The position numbers were made by a program, and so were the translations under genes. From NCBI RefSeq assembly GCF_024714495.1, contig NZ_JAMZMJ010000011.1, forward strand, positions 124,001-188,000: 64,000 nucleotides of DNA, written 5' to 3'. Shown in pieces: positions 63,855 to 64,000 of this stretch. This stretch comes from Marinoscillum pacificum (lineage in GTDB: Bacteria; Bacteroidota; Bacteroidia; Cytophagales; Cyclobacteriaceae). Numbering within the stretch: position 1 is the stretch's first letter; every line of letters starts with the position of its first letter. The notes beneath the pieces are model-generated. The model made no database searches. It was given only the letters and a program-made list of their open reading frames with translations, and was not told the DNA's origin.

Positions 63855-64000
63855 GACACAAAAATGGCTAATTGGTTTAGTCATAGCGCTAGCAGTTATC
63901 AACGTTTCGCTATTGGTTTTCGTTTGGAGAGGACATGCCAAGTTACGTGAACAGATGCCATCAAGACGTGAAAGGATCGAACGACCTGAACTTACCGGGC
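63841..64000 (+). CDS. Partial membrane-anchored protein, probably Spy/CpxP-like (3' cut by window edge)
   Basis: The first 53 residues are visible. They begin MMNNKTQKWLIG, then one membrane helix (~9-28), then a basic outer part with Arg-rich RRERIERPELTG. The frame stays open to the right edge. In Bacteroidota such genes after an ECF sigma and membrane partner usually encode membrane-anchored Spy/CpxP-type metal sensors, but the diagnostic part is beyond this window. Confidence 0.65.
   Translation, partial: MMNNKTQKWLIGLVIALAVINVSLLVFVWRGHAKLREQMPSRRERIERPELTG

Noticed and set aside
1-64000. CRISPR array, prophage, rRNA operon or intact insertion sequence
   Set aside because: No regularly spaced repeats, phage structural genes, rRNA-like sequence or transposase were found.

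Overview
This 64 kb window comes from a chromosome of the phylum Bacteroidota, most likely an aerobic, probably marine member of the Cytophagales. The evidence is the family make-up (VIT/vWA protein, CreD, lipid-anchored A2M with PBP1C, DUF2167, orphan ExbD pairs, MacB/FtsX permeases without an ATPase), Bacteroidota-type promoters (TTTG about 19-21 nt before TAnnTTTG), weak Shine-Dalgarno signals, and low-to-moderate GC. It is a continuous, ordinary-looking chromosomal region. There is one tRNA and no rRNA, prophage, intact insertion sequence or CRISPR array. No stretch longer than 300 bases lacks a gene; the longest gap (6671-6955) is filled by palindromic repeats.

Layout. 1-4120: a partial coiled-coil gene, then a GbsR-type regulator followed by small membrane proteins, an SDR39U1-type epimerase and a DUF2071 protein, all on the minus strand. 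4295-6670: VIT/vWA protein. 6819-6954: a folded repeat element. 6956-15962: a five-gene minus-strand operon (YbjN-like protein, PspA/IM30, YqiJ-like OB-fold membrane protein, YqiK-type flotillin, 1631-residue AAA ATPase) with a divergent XRE/S24-like regulator. 16978-19289: membrane protein, winged-helix regulator and CreD, with two identical 20-bp operators. 19326-22841: B12-type radical SAM protein, VanZ, DUF2167 protein and an M23 lipoprotein. 22938-30649: alpha-2-macroglobulin with PBP1C.

30646-31685: a metal-binding HMA protein divergent from a rhodanese-thioredoxin pair behind a Crp/Fnr-like site. 31748-35086: response regulator, heme oxygenase and bacteriophytochrome, a self-contained red-light sensing operon. 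35210-39891: acyltransferase-like membrane protein, M42 peptidase, tRNA-Leu(GAG) and the ergothioneine genes egtB-egtD. 40069-42051: LytTR regulatory operon. 42279-50102: FtsX permease, DUF2141 protein, fatty acid desaturase, ECF sigma factor, TruC, small envelope proteins and two ExbD proteins. 50205-57739: a second ECF sigma factor with a membrane partner, secreted proteins, a membrane-fused patatin and an alpha/beta hydrolase. 57847-62453: PAS histidine kinase, alpha-glucan phosphorylase-family protein with a LacI-type operator, and an AspA/AstE-type deacylase. 62611-end: Spy/CpxP-like protein, a third ECF sigma factor and membrane partners, cut by the window edge.

The main themes are envelope maintenance and stress (PspA-flotillin-AAA, CreD, A2M/PBP1C, Spy/ECF), redox and oxidative protection (ergothioneine, thioredoxin, rhodanese) and signalling (phytochrome, LytTR, PAS kinase). 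The best candidate for an under-described system is the PspA-flotillin-AAA operon with its divergent regulator, which appears to have lost its protease residues.
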